A stretch of 64,000 nucleotides of DNA from DUQW01 sp050953805 (GCA_050953805.1 JBMNNE010000002.1:558001-622000); one strand, 5' to 3'. Numbered from the stretch's first letter, positions 34,096 through 42,845 are shown. Numbers and translations are program-made. The notes: generated by a model not told the origin, from the sequence alone.

Positions 34096-34945
34096 AGTTA
34101 AAGAAGTTGCTTCAAAAATCTTTAAAACATCAAAAGATAAAATTAAAATCGAATACCGCCTGTTAGGTGGTATGAGTAATTATACTTATGTTATTTCATA
34201 TGAGAACGAAAAATATACAATTAGAATTTTAGGGGAAGGTGCCGAAATCTTTGTTGACCGAAAAGCGGAACAACATAATCTAGCTGAAGCTACTAAATTA
34301 GGAATCGTTAATGAAACAGTTTATTTTGATGTTAAATCAGGAGTAAAAGTTTCTAAGTATATTGAAGGTAAATACATTACTTCAGAAAATGTTAAAAACT
34401 ATTATGATGAGGTTGCGAAAGTTTTACGATTAGTTCATGAAAGTGATTTAATAGCTTATAGCCATTTTGATCCAATTGGTAGAATAGAAAAATACCAAAA
34501 GTACTCCAAAAATTATGACCCTGAATATGAAAAAATTAAATTATGGTGGAAAGAATACTTCTTAAAAAACTATCAAGATGTTTCCCAAACCTTCACTCAT
34601 GGTGATGGTCAAAGATCTAATTTTGTCATCGGTCATGATCAATTATATTTACTAGATTGGGAGTTTAGTGGTCAAAACGATCCACTATATGATGTTTCTG
34701 TCTTTGGCCAAAACGATTTCAATGACGCAATTAATTTATTACCAATCTATTTACAAAGAGAACCAACCGAAGAAGAATATTTTAGAATCAGATTTTATCG
34801 TCTTCAACAAGTATTAATGTGGTACCATGTAGCATTATACAAAGATGATATTGGGTTAAGTGAAAAATTAAATTTAGATTTTAAACTGATTGCCCATAAC
34901 TATTTAGAAGAAGCTAAATATCATTATCAAATATTGAAAGGATAA
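34085..34945 (+). CDS. Aminoglycoside phosphotransferase/choline kinase-like protein
   Basis: 286 residues. A kinase-like fold with an N-terminal lobe (YRLLGGMSNYTYVISYENEKYTIRI), the catalytic loop THGDGQRSNFV (HGD...N) and the metal motif LLDWEFSGQNDPLYDVS (DWE). It is closest in pattern to LicA/choline kinase-type APH proteins, which phosphorylate choline, ethanolamine or sugars. The substrate is unknown, and there is nothing to link it to antibiotic resistance. It overlaps the phosphoesterase by 11 bases and precedes the next gene by 2. Confidence 0.85.
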   Translation: MENKVKEVASKIFKTSKDKIKIEYRLLGGMSNYTYVISYENEKYTIRILGEGAEIFVDRKAEQHNLAEATKLGIVNETVYFDVKSGVKVSKYIEGKYITSENVKNYYDEVAKVLRLVHESDLIAYSHFDPIGRIEKYQKYSKNYDPEYEKIKLWWKEYFLKNYQDVSQTFTHGDGQRSNFVIGHDQLYLLDWEFSGQNDPLYDVSVFGQNDFNDAINLLPIYLQREPTEEEYFRIRFYRLQQVLMWYHVALYKDDIGLSEKLNLDFKLIAHNYLEEAKYHYQILKG

Positions 34946-34947
34946 GT

Positions 34948-37900
34948 ATGAATACATTAGATGTTTTATCACTTCCAAAAAATGAACAGAGTTTATCAAT
35001 TATTAAAAGTTTTCTTCAAACTCAATTAACGAAAACTGATTATGAATTAGTCTTTTTAAAAATGCTTGAAGTCGAGTTGTTTTTGGGGCTTTCCAAAAAT
35101 GTCATCACCGAAGGTGAAGACTTTTTAACTAATTTTGCCGAAGACGATTCAAAACATTATTCGAAGTTATTAAAATATCTATTTGATGCTGCCTTTTTAG
35201 AAAAAGATTATGATCGCCTAACATATTATTTGGAAGAAAGAAAAAAATATGGCCCCATTTTAGAAGATTATTTAATCATTTTAGATGAGATTGAATTATT
35301 GAAATTATTAAATAAGCCATATATTGATTTAATGGTAAAACTAGTTAATAGTCAAGCCCCAAATCATGCTAAAATTCCAATTTATGAAGAACTCTTAAAA
35401 TACTATATTGGAAATGAAAAATTTGACTTAGCTCGTGATCTATTAAAAGATATGGAAAATGTTACTAACGAAAAATACTATAAAGAAGAGCTAGATATCT
35501 TATATGGGTTAGGTAAAATTGACGAAGTAATTGAACTTGCTGAAAGCTATAAAGAAATTAAAGAAGCAATGATACCAGCAGTTTTAATGTTGTTAAAAGT
35601 GTATTTTAAAATTGAAAACTATCACCAAATGACAATTCTTGACTCTAATTATGAACGTCACTTTGAAGAAGCATCAGTTGAGGAAAGATTAGAATTCTAT
35701 GAAATGTGTACTAATTTATATAAAAAATTAGGCATTAAACAATCAGAAGAATACTATCTTGATAATTATAAAAAACTTAAAAAACAAGAAACTAAAACAA
35801 AAAAACAAGAACCAACAAAAGAAGAAGTTGAACCAATTAAAGTTGATATTACTGAAGTTGTTCCGCGTAAAAAGGAAACACCACTGACTACTTTAGAAGA
35901 GAAAAGACAAATATCTAATTTCTTTGATATCTTTATTTTTTCCGAAAATATTAATGAAAAATTAGTTTTAAGAGATTATTTAAGAACGCTCTTTATTTTT
36001 ATTGATAACTATATCAAACCGTCTAATTATGTCATCTATCTTAATGACTTAAGACTATTCCACTATAAAAAAGAAAGACTTTATGAAAAACGCATTATTG
36101 AAGAAGCAATTAATCCGACAATTATCCGCAATGTCGTTGAAAGAGGTCATGAATATTTTTCAAATCCACTAGACTTTGATAAAAATATTGATATTATTAC
36201 TCAACTTCCATATTCAACTGAGATTAAATATATTTATGCAATCCCCCTTGAAAACCAGGGAGCATTTTTAGTTTATTTTGATGAAGAAATTAATGATCCA
36301 GAAATTTATTATGATTTTGTTAAATTATTATCAGCTTTAATTTTTGCAAAAATTAATCGTGAGAAAAAATTAAAAAACTTTAGAAAAGAAAATTTCTTCT
36401 TATCAAACATTTTAAAATCTGGTTTAGCTCCATTAAGAATAGTTACTGAAAACAAAGTAAAATATAACGATTTAGCTTTAAAATTATTTAAAGAAGAAGA
36501 AAATAATTATCTTGATAGTTTTATTTCTAAGTTAAAACCAGAATATATTCGTCAATATCGTGAGATGATGAAAAAATTATTAAATGCTCCAAATCAAGAA
36601 GCTAATTTAACTTATCAATTTCAAAATCTTCACATTAAAGAAAGATTAATTTCGATGTTAGATGAAGATGAAATAAAAGTTGTCTCAATTTTCGAAGATA
36701 TGACAAGAACGATCATTCAAATTGAGACAAGTGAACAAAAAGCGATTACGGATCGCGAAACGAATTTATTTAATTTATCTCATTTAAAATCAGAAATGAC
36801 TAATTTAACTAATCAAAAAACGACTTTTATCGCGATCGAACTTAACTTAGATAATCGTCACATTTATGGCCCAGATGATACAAGTTTATATTTTAAAGAG
36901 TTTTCTAAAATTACTGATGATTTCTTCGTTGACGGAATTACTTACCGTATTGAGTTTAATGAACTCATGGTTACTCTTCCGTATAACGATATTAGAGCGG
37001 TCAATAACATTTTAAAAAACTATATTAACTATTTAGAAGAATATCAAGTTTCTTCAATACCGTATGAACAATTTCAAGTTAAAATGGGTGTTTTAAGATA
37101 CCCAGTTGTAACGACGCAAACGAATATTGATATGATTTTGAAATTTGTTGATATCGCTAAAGAAAAATCAAAATTGAGAAAAGATACGATCTATCATCAA
37201 TTTACTTATAGTGATTATGAAGAAGAAGTTTTTGAACAATCAATTTTAAATTATTTAAATGATTCATTAGAAAAGAAAAACTTATCATTAAATTTTATTC
37301 AAATTATCGATATCAATAAAAATATTGTTTGGCAATATGAATCAGAAATTAATATTCCAAATATGAATATTGATAATAAATATATTATTACCCTTGCTAA
37401 AAAACGAAATCGTATTAATGATTTAGATCGGTTCCATATTATTGAAGTACTTAACTTTTTAGTTAAATTAAGTTTAGAAACGAAAGTTCTGATTAAAATT
37501 ACCATTCCAATTAGCGAAGAAACATTTATTGATCCAACATTTAATGCATTTTTAATTGGGGCAATTAAAGAAAGAAAAATTCCGTTTTCTTTCATCCGTT
37601 TAAAAATTGATTTAACCAATGTTAAAACTCATCATTATGCCCATAAGATTCATGAACTATTGAATACTGGAATCTCGTTAGATACTACTGCATTAGCGAT
37701 GGTGTTAACTTATCCGTTTAATGCCCTTTATATTGATTTTAATGATTCCGATATTAAGTGGCAAACTTACTATAGTAATTTAAATAAATTGTTAGATCAA
37801 TTTCATGTTGCCATGGTAGCTACAAATATTAATTCGCGTGATCAAATTGGATCACTTAAACGTCTAGGAATTAAATTAGCTAGTGGTAATTTATATCCTA

Positions 37901-37956
37901 ATATTCCGAGTGAGAAATTATTCTTACAAATTTTGGAGATGAAGAAAAATGAGTAA
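34948..37956 (+). CDS. Multidomain protein with TPR-like N-terminus and degenerate GGDEF and EAL-like domains
   Basis: 1002 residues, no membrane segment. Residues about 1-270 are helical and TPR-like; 280-310 is a charged linker. About 320-560 may be GAF/PAS-like (inference). From 599, AITDRETNLFNLSHL matches the start of GGDEF domains (ITDxLTGLxN), but the catalytic GGDEF position is RIEFNEL (667-673), so cyclase activity is not expected. From about 770, LSLNFIQIIDINKNIVWQYES, the segment near 878, and VATNINSRDQIGSLKRLGI follow an EAL domain's order. The EAL, DDFG-type and other metal residues are gone (GISLDTTALAM replaces the usual loop). It is probably a nucleotide-binding or scaffolding pseudoenzyme. 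It overlaps the next gene by 8 bases. Confidence 0.7.
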   Translation: MNTLDVLSLPKNEQSLSIIKSFLQTQLTKTDYELVFLKMLEVELFLGLSKNVITEGEDFLTNFAEDDSKHYSKLLKYLFDAAFLEKDYDRLTYYLEERKKYGPILEDYLIILDEIELLKLLNKPYIDLMVKLVNSQAPNHAKIPIYEELLKYYIGNEKFDLARDLLKDMENVTNEKYYKEELDILYGLGKIDEVIELAESYKEIKEAMIPAVLMLLKVYFKIENYHQMTILDSNYERHFEEASVEERLEFYEMCTNLYKKLGIKQSEEYYLDNYKKLKKQETKTKKQEPTKEEVEPIKVDITEVVPRKKETPLTTLEEKRQISNFFDIFIFSENINEKLVLRDYLRTLFIFIDNYIKPSNYVIYLNDLRLFHYKKERLYEKRIIEEAINPTIIRNVVERGHEYFSNPLDFDKNIDIITQLPYSTEIKYIYAIPLENQGAFLVYFDEEINDPEIYYDFVKLLSALIFAKINREKKLKNFRKENFFLSNILKSGLAPLRIVTENKVKYNDLALKLFKEEENNYLDSFISKLKPEYIRQYREMMKKLLNAPNQEANLTYQFQNLHIKERLISMLDEDEIKVVSIFEDMTRTIIQIETSEQKAITDRETNLFNLSHLKSEMTNLTNQKTTFIAIELNLDNRHIYGPDDTSLYFKEFSKITDDFFVDGITYRIEFNELMVTLPYNDIRAVNNILKNYINYLEEYQVSSIPYEQFQVKMGVLRYPVVTTQTNIDMILKFVDIAKEKSKLRKDTIYHQFTYSDYEEEVFEQSILNYLNDSLEKKNLSLNFIQIIDINKNIVWQYESEINIPNMNIDNKYIITLAKKRNRINDLDRFHIIEVLNFLVKLSLETKVLIKITIPISEETFIDPTFNAFLIGAIKERKIPFSFIRLKIDLTNVKTHHYAHKIHELLNTGISLDTTALAMVLTYPFNALYIDFNDSDIKWQTYYSNLNKLLDQFHVAMVATNINSRDQIGSLKRLGIKLASGNLYPNIPSEKLFLQILEMKKNE

Positions 37957-39010
37957 GAATTTAAGTTTAGAAAATAAAATCAACAATAATTTATATATTA
38001 AATCAACACTATCAGTGTTAAATCAAGTTAAAACGCTTGCTAATTATTATTTAACTAGCAATGATGATTCTAAAGATGAAATACTACTTAGTATTTACGG
38101 AATTTTGCAAACATTATTTGTTGGGGTTGATGCACTATATGATTATGTTAGAGCTTTAACTGATAATAAGTATTTGATTAATATTAACCAAAATGAACGG
38201 TTACATGAATTAAAATTTATTCGAAATGATGTCGTTGGACATCCAACATCAAGAAGTTATTCAAATAATAAAATTGGATTTTGTATATTAAATTTAGAAA
38301 AATTAACTAAAGATAAAATTAGTTATGACACATATCTTCTAGACAATAAAACTTTAAATTCAACTCTTGTTGAACAAAAAGAAGTTTCAATATTTGAATT
38401 AATTGAAGCTTACTTAGAAGAAGAAGCTGTTATTTTAAATCAAGTGGATTTATATTTTAAAAAACCATATTCTAAGAATATTGTAAATTCAATTTTAAAA
38501 TTAGAAGAAATGTATTTAAACTCTTTTGAGATTAAAGATAAAATTGATGAAGTTATTGCTGAAGCCATTAGTTATGATGCTGATAATAATAAACACCAAA
38601 ACCGATTAATTTGGCGTTTAGATTTATTAAAAAATGGTATTGAATGGGAAACTGATGATAACGAAATTAATAATTTAATTGATTATATTATCCAGTTTCA
38701 GTTGCAAAAAATATTACAAATTGCTTTAGATATTACTGGTCAGTATAAAAAGTTAAGAAGAATTAAAATTCCATATTTATTAAAAGAATTTTATAAAGCA
38801 ATTTCTAAAAATCCGAATAAAATCTTACCTTTGATAAATCATCTTCATGATAGTCGGCACCCATTTTTTAAACAAGATATTTTGGAGCTAGAAAAATTAA
38901 TTGATAATTATAAAGCGTTAAAGGTAATTGATTTACTGAAAAATTTAGATGATGAAAAACGAATTTATTTGTTAGGAAGTGTCATCAAAAGATACAACAA
39001 AAAGAATTGA
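37949..39010 (+). CDS. Helical protein with HEPN-like RX5H motif
   Basis: 353 residues, family not recognised, predominantly alpha-helical and lysine-rich. Residues 40-98 read as two long helices ending in LKFIRNDVVGHPTSR: R92, N93 and H98 fit the HEPN signature (R, polar residue, four to six apart, H), which in active members is the RNase site. The rest (about 150-353) is helical and could be a second domain. ATG 37949 lies inside the end of the degenerate GGDEF/EAL gene, so the two are translationally coupled and probably work together. No nucleotidyltransferase partner is visible. RNase activity is an inference from the motif only. Confidence 0.6.
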   Translation: MSKNLSLENKINNNLYIKSTLSVLNQVKTLANYYLTSNDDSKDEILLSIYGILQTLFVGVDALYDYVRALTDNKYLININQNERLHELKFIRNDVVGHPTSRSYSNNKIGFCILNLEKLTKDKISYDTYLLDNKTLNSTLVEQKEVSIFELIEAYLEEEAVILNQVDLYFKKPYSKNIVNSILKLEEMYLNSFEIKDKIDEVIAEAISYDADNNKHQNRLIWRLDLLKNGIEWETDDNEINNLIDYIIQFQLQKILQIALDITGQYKKLRRIKIPYLLKEFYKAISKNPNKILPLINHLHDSRHPFFKQDILELEKLIDNYKALKVIDLLKNLDDEKRIYLLGSVIKRYNKKN

Positions 39011-39020
39011 GGTATAAGCG

Positions 39021-39218
39021 ATGTTAAAAAAAGAAGATAAATATTTAATTGGAGAAAGAATTAAAGTAGTAAATGAAAAAGAACCAGGTGTAGTTACTAG
39101 AATTGATGAAGATCGTGGATTGATTTATGTATTATTCAAAAGATTTCGTGAAGAAGCATACCCATATCCAGAAGCGATTGATCAAGGATTATTAACACCA
39201 CTAGTCCAAAGGAAGTGA
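39021..39218 (+). CDS. Small conserved hypothetical protein
   Basis: 65 residues. It reads LIGERIKVVNEKEPGVVTRIDEDRGLIYVLFKRFREEAYPYPEAI, a short beta-barrel-like pattern reminiscent of KOW/SH3 modules, with no motif I can name. A TTGAGGTATAAG ribosome site precedes ATG 39021. Its stop overlaps the GTG start of the next gene, so it is part of the same operon. Real because of length, coupling and codon use; function unknown. Confidence 0.65.
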   Translation: MLKKEDKYLIGERIKVVNEKEPGVVTRIDEDRGLIYVLFKRFREEAYPYPEAIDQGLLTPLVQRK

Positions 39219-40165
39219 CTACTATTTTTAAAAGGATATTTAATTTTTTTAAAAATCTTTTTAAACTAATATGGGAAACGATTAAAACGATGAAGACATG
39301 GCGCGGTGTTTTGGCTTTGTTTTTATCGTTTATGATTTTTGCTGGGTGGGCTTATGTTTTAGCTGGAATTGGAATAATGGTAAAAAGTCCGTCAATGATT
39401 GCCGTTGGAACGGCAGTGATTCTGTTTTGGGCTGGCCCCTTTACCCCACTCATTCCCATAGTTTTACTTGTGGCTTTTTTAATTCAAAGATATATTTTCA
39501 GAGATCGATCAAACGATGAAGCTTTAAAAAAAGCGATAGCAGATTTTAAAGAAAGGGGATTTAAAAATCCAAAAAAAGATGAGGACATGTCTGTAAATAA
39601 AGATAAAATTTTACTTCATATTTGCTGTGGGCCATGTGGAGTTTATCCAACAAAATACTTTAATGAAAACGGCTATCTTTATGATGGTTATTTTTATAAT
39701 CCCAATATTCATCCAGAAAGTGAATATGAAATAAGACTTGAATATGTTAAAAAATTAAGCGAGATTAGATGCTTTAAATTAATTGTTGAAGAGGGTTATG
39801 ATGAGGCTAATTGGATTGAATATGAAGCAGTTCCAAAACGATGTCAAAAGTGTTATAACATGCGGTTAAAAAAAGCTTTTGAATATGCTAGTAAAAATAA
39901 TTATAAAGCCGTTACTACAACTTTATTAATTAGTCCTTATCAACAACATGAACTAATAAAAGAAATCGCTAATACTTTTAGTCAACACTACAAAGTAGCA
40001 TTTGAATATATTGATTTTAGACCTCATTTTAGAGAGGGACAAAATGAAGCAAAAGAACTAAACTTTTATCGTCAAAAATATTGTGGGTGTATTTCGTCTC
40101 TTGAAGATAAACTAACTTTTGATATTTCAAAGGAAGAGAAAAAAGGAGGAACTCAAAATGATTAA
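39215..40165 (+). CDS. queH: Epoxyqueuosine reductase QueH with an N-terminal membrane extension
   Basis: 316 residues. From residue about 130 it is a QueH (DUF208) domain: LLHICCGPCGVYPTKYF with C137-C138, RCQKCYNMRL and YCGCISSL. These supply the cysteines for the Fe-S cluster and catalysis in the last step of queuosine synthesis. The first about 120 residues are unusual for the family: a basic amphipathic start and two hydrophobic segments (LALFLSFMIFAGWAYVLAGIG and a following one to about 90), then a charged linker. Start GTG 39215 overlaps the previous stop. A cytosolic-only start at ATG 39587 with poor ribosome site is an alternative, but the frame is open throughout. Confidence 0.88.
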   Translation: MTTIFKRIFNFFKNLFKLIWETIKTMKTWRGVLALFLSFMIFAGWAYVLAGIGIMVKSPSMIAVGTAVILFWAGPFTPLIPIVLLVAFLIQRYIFRDRSNDEALKKAIADFKERGFKNPKKDEDMSVNKDKILLHICCGPCGVYPTKYFNENGYLYDGYFYNPNIHPESEYEIRLEYVKKLSEIRCFKLIVEEGYDEANWIEYEAVPKRCQKCYNMRLKKAFEYASKNNYKAVTTTLLISPYQQHELIKEIANTFSQHYKVAFEYIDFRPHFREGQNEAKELNFYRQKYCGCISSLEDKLTFDISKEEKKGGTQND

Positions 40166-40811
40166 TATTATGCTATCAAGAAGTTATCTTGATAACCCTT
40201 ACCTATATTTGTATTTACGGAGATACATAAAAAAAGGAATGAAAGTATTAGTCATTCCGTGGTCTTTTTATCCAAATAGTGATTATGATACTTATCGCCC
40301 AGGAGGCGAAAGGTATCAAAAGTTAGTTAATCAATTTATTCCATATGAAATTCCTGAACGCGATATTATGTGGTTAGATTACTATCTAGATAATTATGAA
40401 ATTGCTGTTAGGAAAATCAAGCAAGCGAATCTAATTTATTTAACTGGGGGATTACCAGATAAGTTTTATGAAAGGTTAGAAGAATTTAATATTATTTCTA
40501 ACTTAGAATCTTTTGATGGCGTGATGTTAGGAATTAGTGCTGGAGCAGTAATTCAGTTTGGAACATATCATTTATCAAAAGATCGTGATTATAAAAGATT
40601 TGATATTTATCCTGGACTAAATATTATTAATGATTTTGGTGTAGAGGTCCATTATGGTGATCGTAGAAGATCCCAAAATAAAGCTTTAATTAAAATGAAT
40701 AAAATTATTCCTAGAACTTATTATACAATTCCAAATGCGGGTGCTTTAATTAAAGATGGAGATAATATTATTTTAATTAATGGTGCTAAAAAACACTTTT
40801 TTAAAAAATAA
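40158..40811 (+). CDS. Peptidase S51-family protein (dipeptidase E-like)
   Basis: 217 residues. The family is a class I glutamine amidotransferase-like serine peptidase fold. The nucleophile elbow is LGISAGAVIQFG, and LTGGLPDKFYERL is the preceding conserved loop. The C-terminal IPNAGALI is also present. Start ATG 40158 follows AAAAGGAGGAAC; the open frame continues upstream into queH but lacks a ribosome site there. It overlaps queH by 8 bases and ends the operon. Confidence 0.85.
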   Translation: MINIMLSRSYLDNPYLYLYLRRYIKKGMKVLVIPWSFYPNSDYDTYRPGGERYQKLVNQFIPYEIPERDIMWLDYYLDNYEIAVRKIKQANLIYLTGGLPDKFYERLEEFNIISNLESFDGVMLGISAGAVIQFGTYHLSKDRDYKRFDIYPGLNIINDFGVEVHYGDRRRSQNKALIKMNKIIPRTYYTIPNAGALIKDGDNIILINGAKKHFFKK

Positions 40812-40812
40812 A

Positions 40813-40829
40813 ACCGACTCAAAGTCGGT
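40813..40829. terminator. Shared terminator between S51 gene and tRNA-Lys
   Basis: ACCGACT (40813-40819), CAA, AGTCGGT (40823-40829). The T tract is strong on the minus strand (TTTTATTTTTT after the hairpin), so it chiefly ends the tRNA-Lys transcript; the plus-strand tail is weak. Confidence 0.7.
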
Positions 40830-40840
40830 ATTAATAAAGA

Positions 40841-40917
40841 TGGTACTCCCTCTGGGGCTCGAACCCAGGACACCCAGATTAAGAGTCTGGTGCTCTGACC
40901 AACTGAGCTAAGGGAGC
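40841..40917 (-). tRNA. tRNA-Lys (anticodon CTT)
   Basis: On the minus strand: acceptor GCTCCCT with AGGGAGT (one G-U at the end), D arm AGCTCAGTTGGTCAGAGC, and anticodon arm CCAGA-CTCTTAA-TCTGG with anticodon CTT. The T arm is CTGGG-TTCGAGC-CCCAG, with discriminator A and encoded CCA (40843-40841). Confidence 0.95.
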
Positions 40918-40933
40918 CTATCGGACAAAAATA

Positions 40934-40962
40934 ATTTTAGCACAAACGATATCTAATTACAA
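40934..40962 (-). promoter_or_regulatory. Promoter of tRNA-Lys
   Basis: On the minus strand: TTGTAA (40962-40957), a 17-bp spacer and TAAAAT (40939-40934) preceded by TGC (extended -10), 17 bases before the tRNA 5' end. Confidence 0.6.
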
Positions 40963-40979
40963 TAAAAAGGAGTTTATTT

Positions 40980-41195
40980 ATGGAAAGTAAACATGAAAAG
41001 TTTAAACGAATTGCGGAAAATCGAGTTAATCGAATTATCGATCAAATTCGAGTTTTAGGAAATTTATCAAATACTTCTAATTATGAATATTCATTAGATG
41101 AGGTCAATTATATTTTTAAAACAATTGAAATTGAACTAAAAAACACTAAAGAAATGTTTGAACTAGCTAATGAAAAAAGGTTTAAATTGAAATGA
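40980..41195 (+). CDS. Small conserved protein of Mollicutes/Firmicutes type
   Basis: 71 residues: KHEKFKRIAENRVNRIIDQIRVLGNLSN followed by YEYSLDEVNYIFKTIEIELKNTKEMF. I recognise the general pattern (KFKRLAExRxNKIIDxIRxLGNLSNxxNYxY) as a recurrent small protein of unknown function in low-GC Gram-positives. All alpha-helical, no membrane part. AAAAGGAG precedes the ATG. It overlaps the next gene by 4 bases (ATGA). Confidence 0.7.
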   Translation: MESKHEKFKRIAENRVNRIIDQIRVLGNLSNTSNYEYSLDEVNYIFKTIEIELKNTKEMFELANEKRFKLK

Positions 41196-41665
41196 ACCGA
41201 ACTCATATTTTATTAATTATCGCAGGATTACTTTTACTAAGTTTACTAGTTATGTATCTTGCTGAAAAACGAGCTAAAACTAAAAAACAAAAAGAAGTAT
41301 TAAAAAAACTTGAACAAATCGGAACACTTGAAAAAGATGGTAAAAATTATTTTCTAATCATTGGGGATCAACAAATTCAAATTATTTTCTTAGCATTAAG
41401 ACTAGGAGAATATTTGACGATTAATTCACCAACAATGATGCAAATAGATCGAGGAAGAGATAAACCTTTATTGATTAGATACAACTACGAAAATCCGCCT
41501 TACAAATGGCTTTTCACGGTACCAGGAATGAATCGAGTTAAGCGGGTAATTAATGAATCAGAAGTTGTCTTTATTAATTATCAAACTGGATTTTCTAATT
41601 TTAAAGTGATCAAAGAAGACGAAGTTGATTTATTGATCGAGGAGTATAAAAAAGGCTCTAATTGA
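41192..41665 (+). CDS. Uncharacterised single-pass membrane protein
   Basis: 157 residues. An N-terminal membrane helix (ILLIIAGLLLLSLLVMYLA) and a basic stop-transfer stretch (EKRAKTKKQKEVLKKL) put the rest in the cytoplasm. The remaining residues form a small mixed alpha/beta domain (DGKNYFLIIGDQQIQIIFLALRLGE; TVPGMNRVKRVINESEVVFINYQTG). The family is not named. The phrase QIQIIF and a GRDKPLLIRYNYE segment vaguely recall nuclease-like folds, without catalytic support. It is coupled to the preceding 71-residue gene. Confidence 0.6.
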   Translation: MNRTHILLIIAGLLLLSLLVMYLAEKRAKTKKQKEVLKKLEQIGTLEKDGKNYFLIIGDQQIQIIFLALRLGEYLTINSPTMMQIDRGRDKPLLIRYNYENPPYKWLFTVPGMNRVKRVINESEVVFINYQTGFSNFKVIKEDEVDLLIEEYKKGSN

Positions 41666-41672
41666 GAGCCTT
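41646..41672. terminator. Convergent terminator for the 41192 gene and ispG
   Basis: AAGGCTCT (41652-41659), AATTG, AGAGCCTT (41665-41672). On the minus strand it is followed by T6, so it stops ispG efficiently; the plus-strand tail is weaker. Confidence 0.85.
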
Positions 41673-42702
41673 AAAATTCTAAAATTAATTTTTTAAGTTC
41701 ATCTAAAGCTTGGCTTGGATGAACTTTTTTAATAACTTTCCCCTTTGAAAAGATTAAGACAACATCGTTATTTCCAGTAATTCCTAAATCAGCGTCTTTC
41801 GCTTCACCAGGCCCATTTACCACACAACCCATTACTGCAACCTTAATTGGCTTATTAACGCTTTGTAAGAAGCTATCTATCTCTTTAGCAACTGGAATCA
41901 TATCGTATTCTAAACGGCCACAGGTTGGGCAAGAAATTAAAGTTGGCATATCATTTCTTAAGTTTAAATTATTTAATATTTCTTTAGCGACTCTAATTTC
42001 TAATTCGGGATTTTCAGTTAGTGAAACTCTAATTGTATCACCAATTCCTTCGTGTAGTAAAACGCCTAAAGCGATGGATGATTTAACTGAACCTCCAATT
42101 AAAGTACCAGCCTCAGTAACTCCTAAATGGAGAGGATAATCAAAGGTCTCGCTCGCTAGTCGATAGGTCTCAATAGTCGTTAAAACATCAGGAGTTTTAA
42201 GCGATAAAACGATATTAGTAAATCCTAAATCTTCTAAAGCCTTAACTTCATTTTTCATAAAGTTGATTAAGTTTTCGCTAGTTGGTTTTAAATTGTTTGG
42301 TAGTGAACCAGAGTTAATTCCAATTCGGATTGGGATATTCTTTAATTTACAACTATCAACAATGAGTTTTAAGTGATCTAAATTATTAATATTGCCTGGG
42401 TTGATTCTAACTTTGTCAACTCCTTGGTTAATTGCTTCAAGTGCCAGTTTATAATCAAAATGAATATCAGCTACTAAAGGGATGTTAATGCGCTCTTTGA
42501 TTGAACCAATTGCCTTAGCGTCATCCATATCTAAAACAGCAACCCTAACTAATTCACAGCCAGCTTTTTCTAAAGATAAGATTTGTTTAACAGTATTTTT
42601 GATCTCTTTAGTTTTTGTGGTAGTCATTGATTGAATTATTACAGGGTGATTACCGCCAATAGATAAATCTTTAATTTTAATCATTTTCGTTAATTTTTTC
42701 AT
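41671..42702 (-). CDS. ispG: 4-Hydroxy-3-methylbut-2-enyl diphosphate synthase
   Basis: 343 residues. A Fe-S enzyme of the MEP isoprenoid pathway that converts MEcPP to HMBPP. The N-terminal TIM barrel (IQSMTTTKTKE, ADIHFDYKLAL, KVRINPGN, IGINSGSLP) is followed by the Fe-S domain with LISCPTCGRLEYD and GCVVNGPGEAKDADLGI. GGAGACTG lies before the ATG; an internal ATG at residue 7 is an alternative start. Its presence implies a MEP rather than mevalonate route; other MEP genes are outside. Confidence 0.97.
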   Translation of the reverse strand: MKKLTKMIKIKDLSIGGNHPVIIQSMTTTKTKEIKNTVKQILSLEKAGCELVRVAVLDMDDAKAIGSIKERINIPLVADIHFDYKLALEAINQGVDKVRINPGNINNLDHLKLIVDSCKLKNIPIRIGINSGSLPNNLKPTSENLINFMKNEVKALEDLGFTNIVLSLKTPDVLTTIETYRLASETFDYPLHLGVTEAGTLIGGSVKSSIALGVLLHEGIGDTIRVSLTENPELEIRVAKEILNNLNLRNDMPTLISCPTCGRLEYDMIPVAKEIDSFLQSVNKPIKVAVMGCVVNGPGEAKDADLGITGNNDVVLIFSKGKVIKKVHPSQALDELKKLILEF

Positions 42703-42781
42703 TTTTCAGTCTCCAAAATCATTATACTATAAATTAGTTAAAATTATGATTTTTTACTGTTTTATTTTGTCGCATAATTGT

Positions 42782-42810
42782 TTGTCTTTACAATTTAATT
42801 ATGATATGAT
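42782..42810 (+). promoter_or_regulatory. Promoter of pyk
   Basis: TTGTCT (42782-42787), a 17-bp spacer and TATGAT (42805-42810), 35 bases before the ATG. The divergent ispG gene has TATAAT on the minus strand at 42726-42721. Confidence 0.5.
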
Positions 42811-42845
42811 TATATTGATGTTTTATTTACAAAGGGGTGTAGTTT

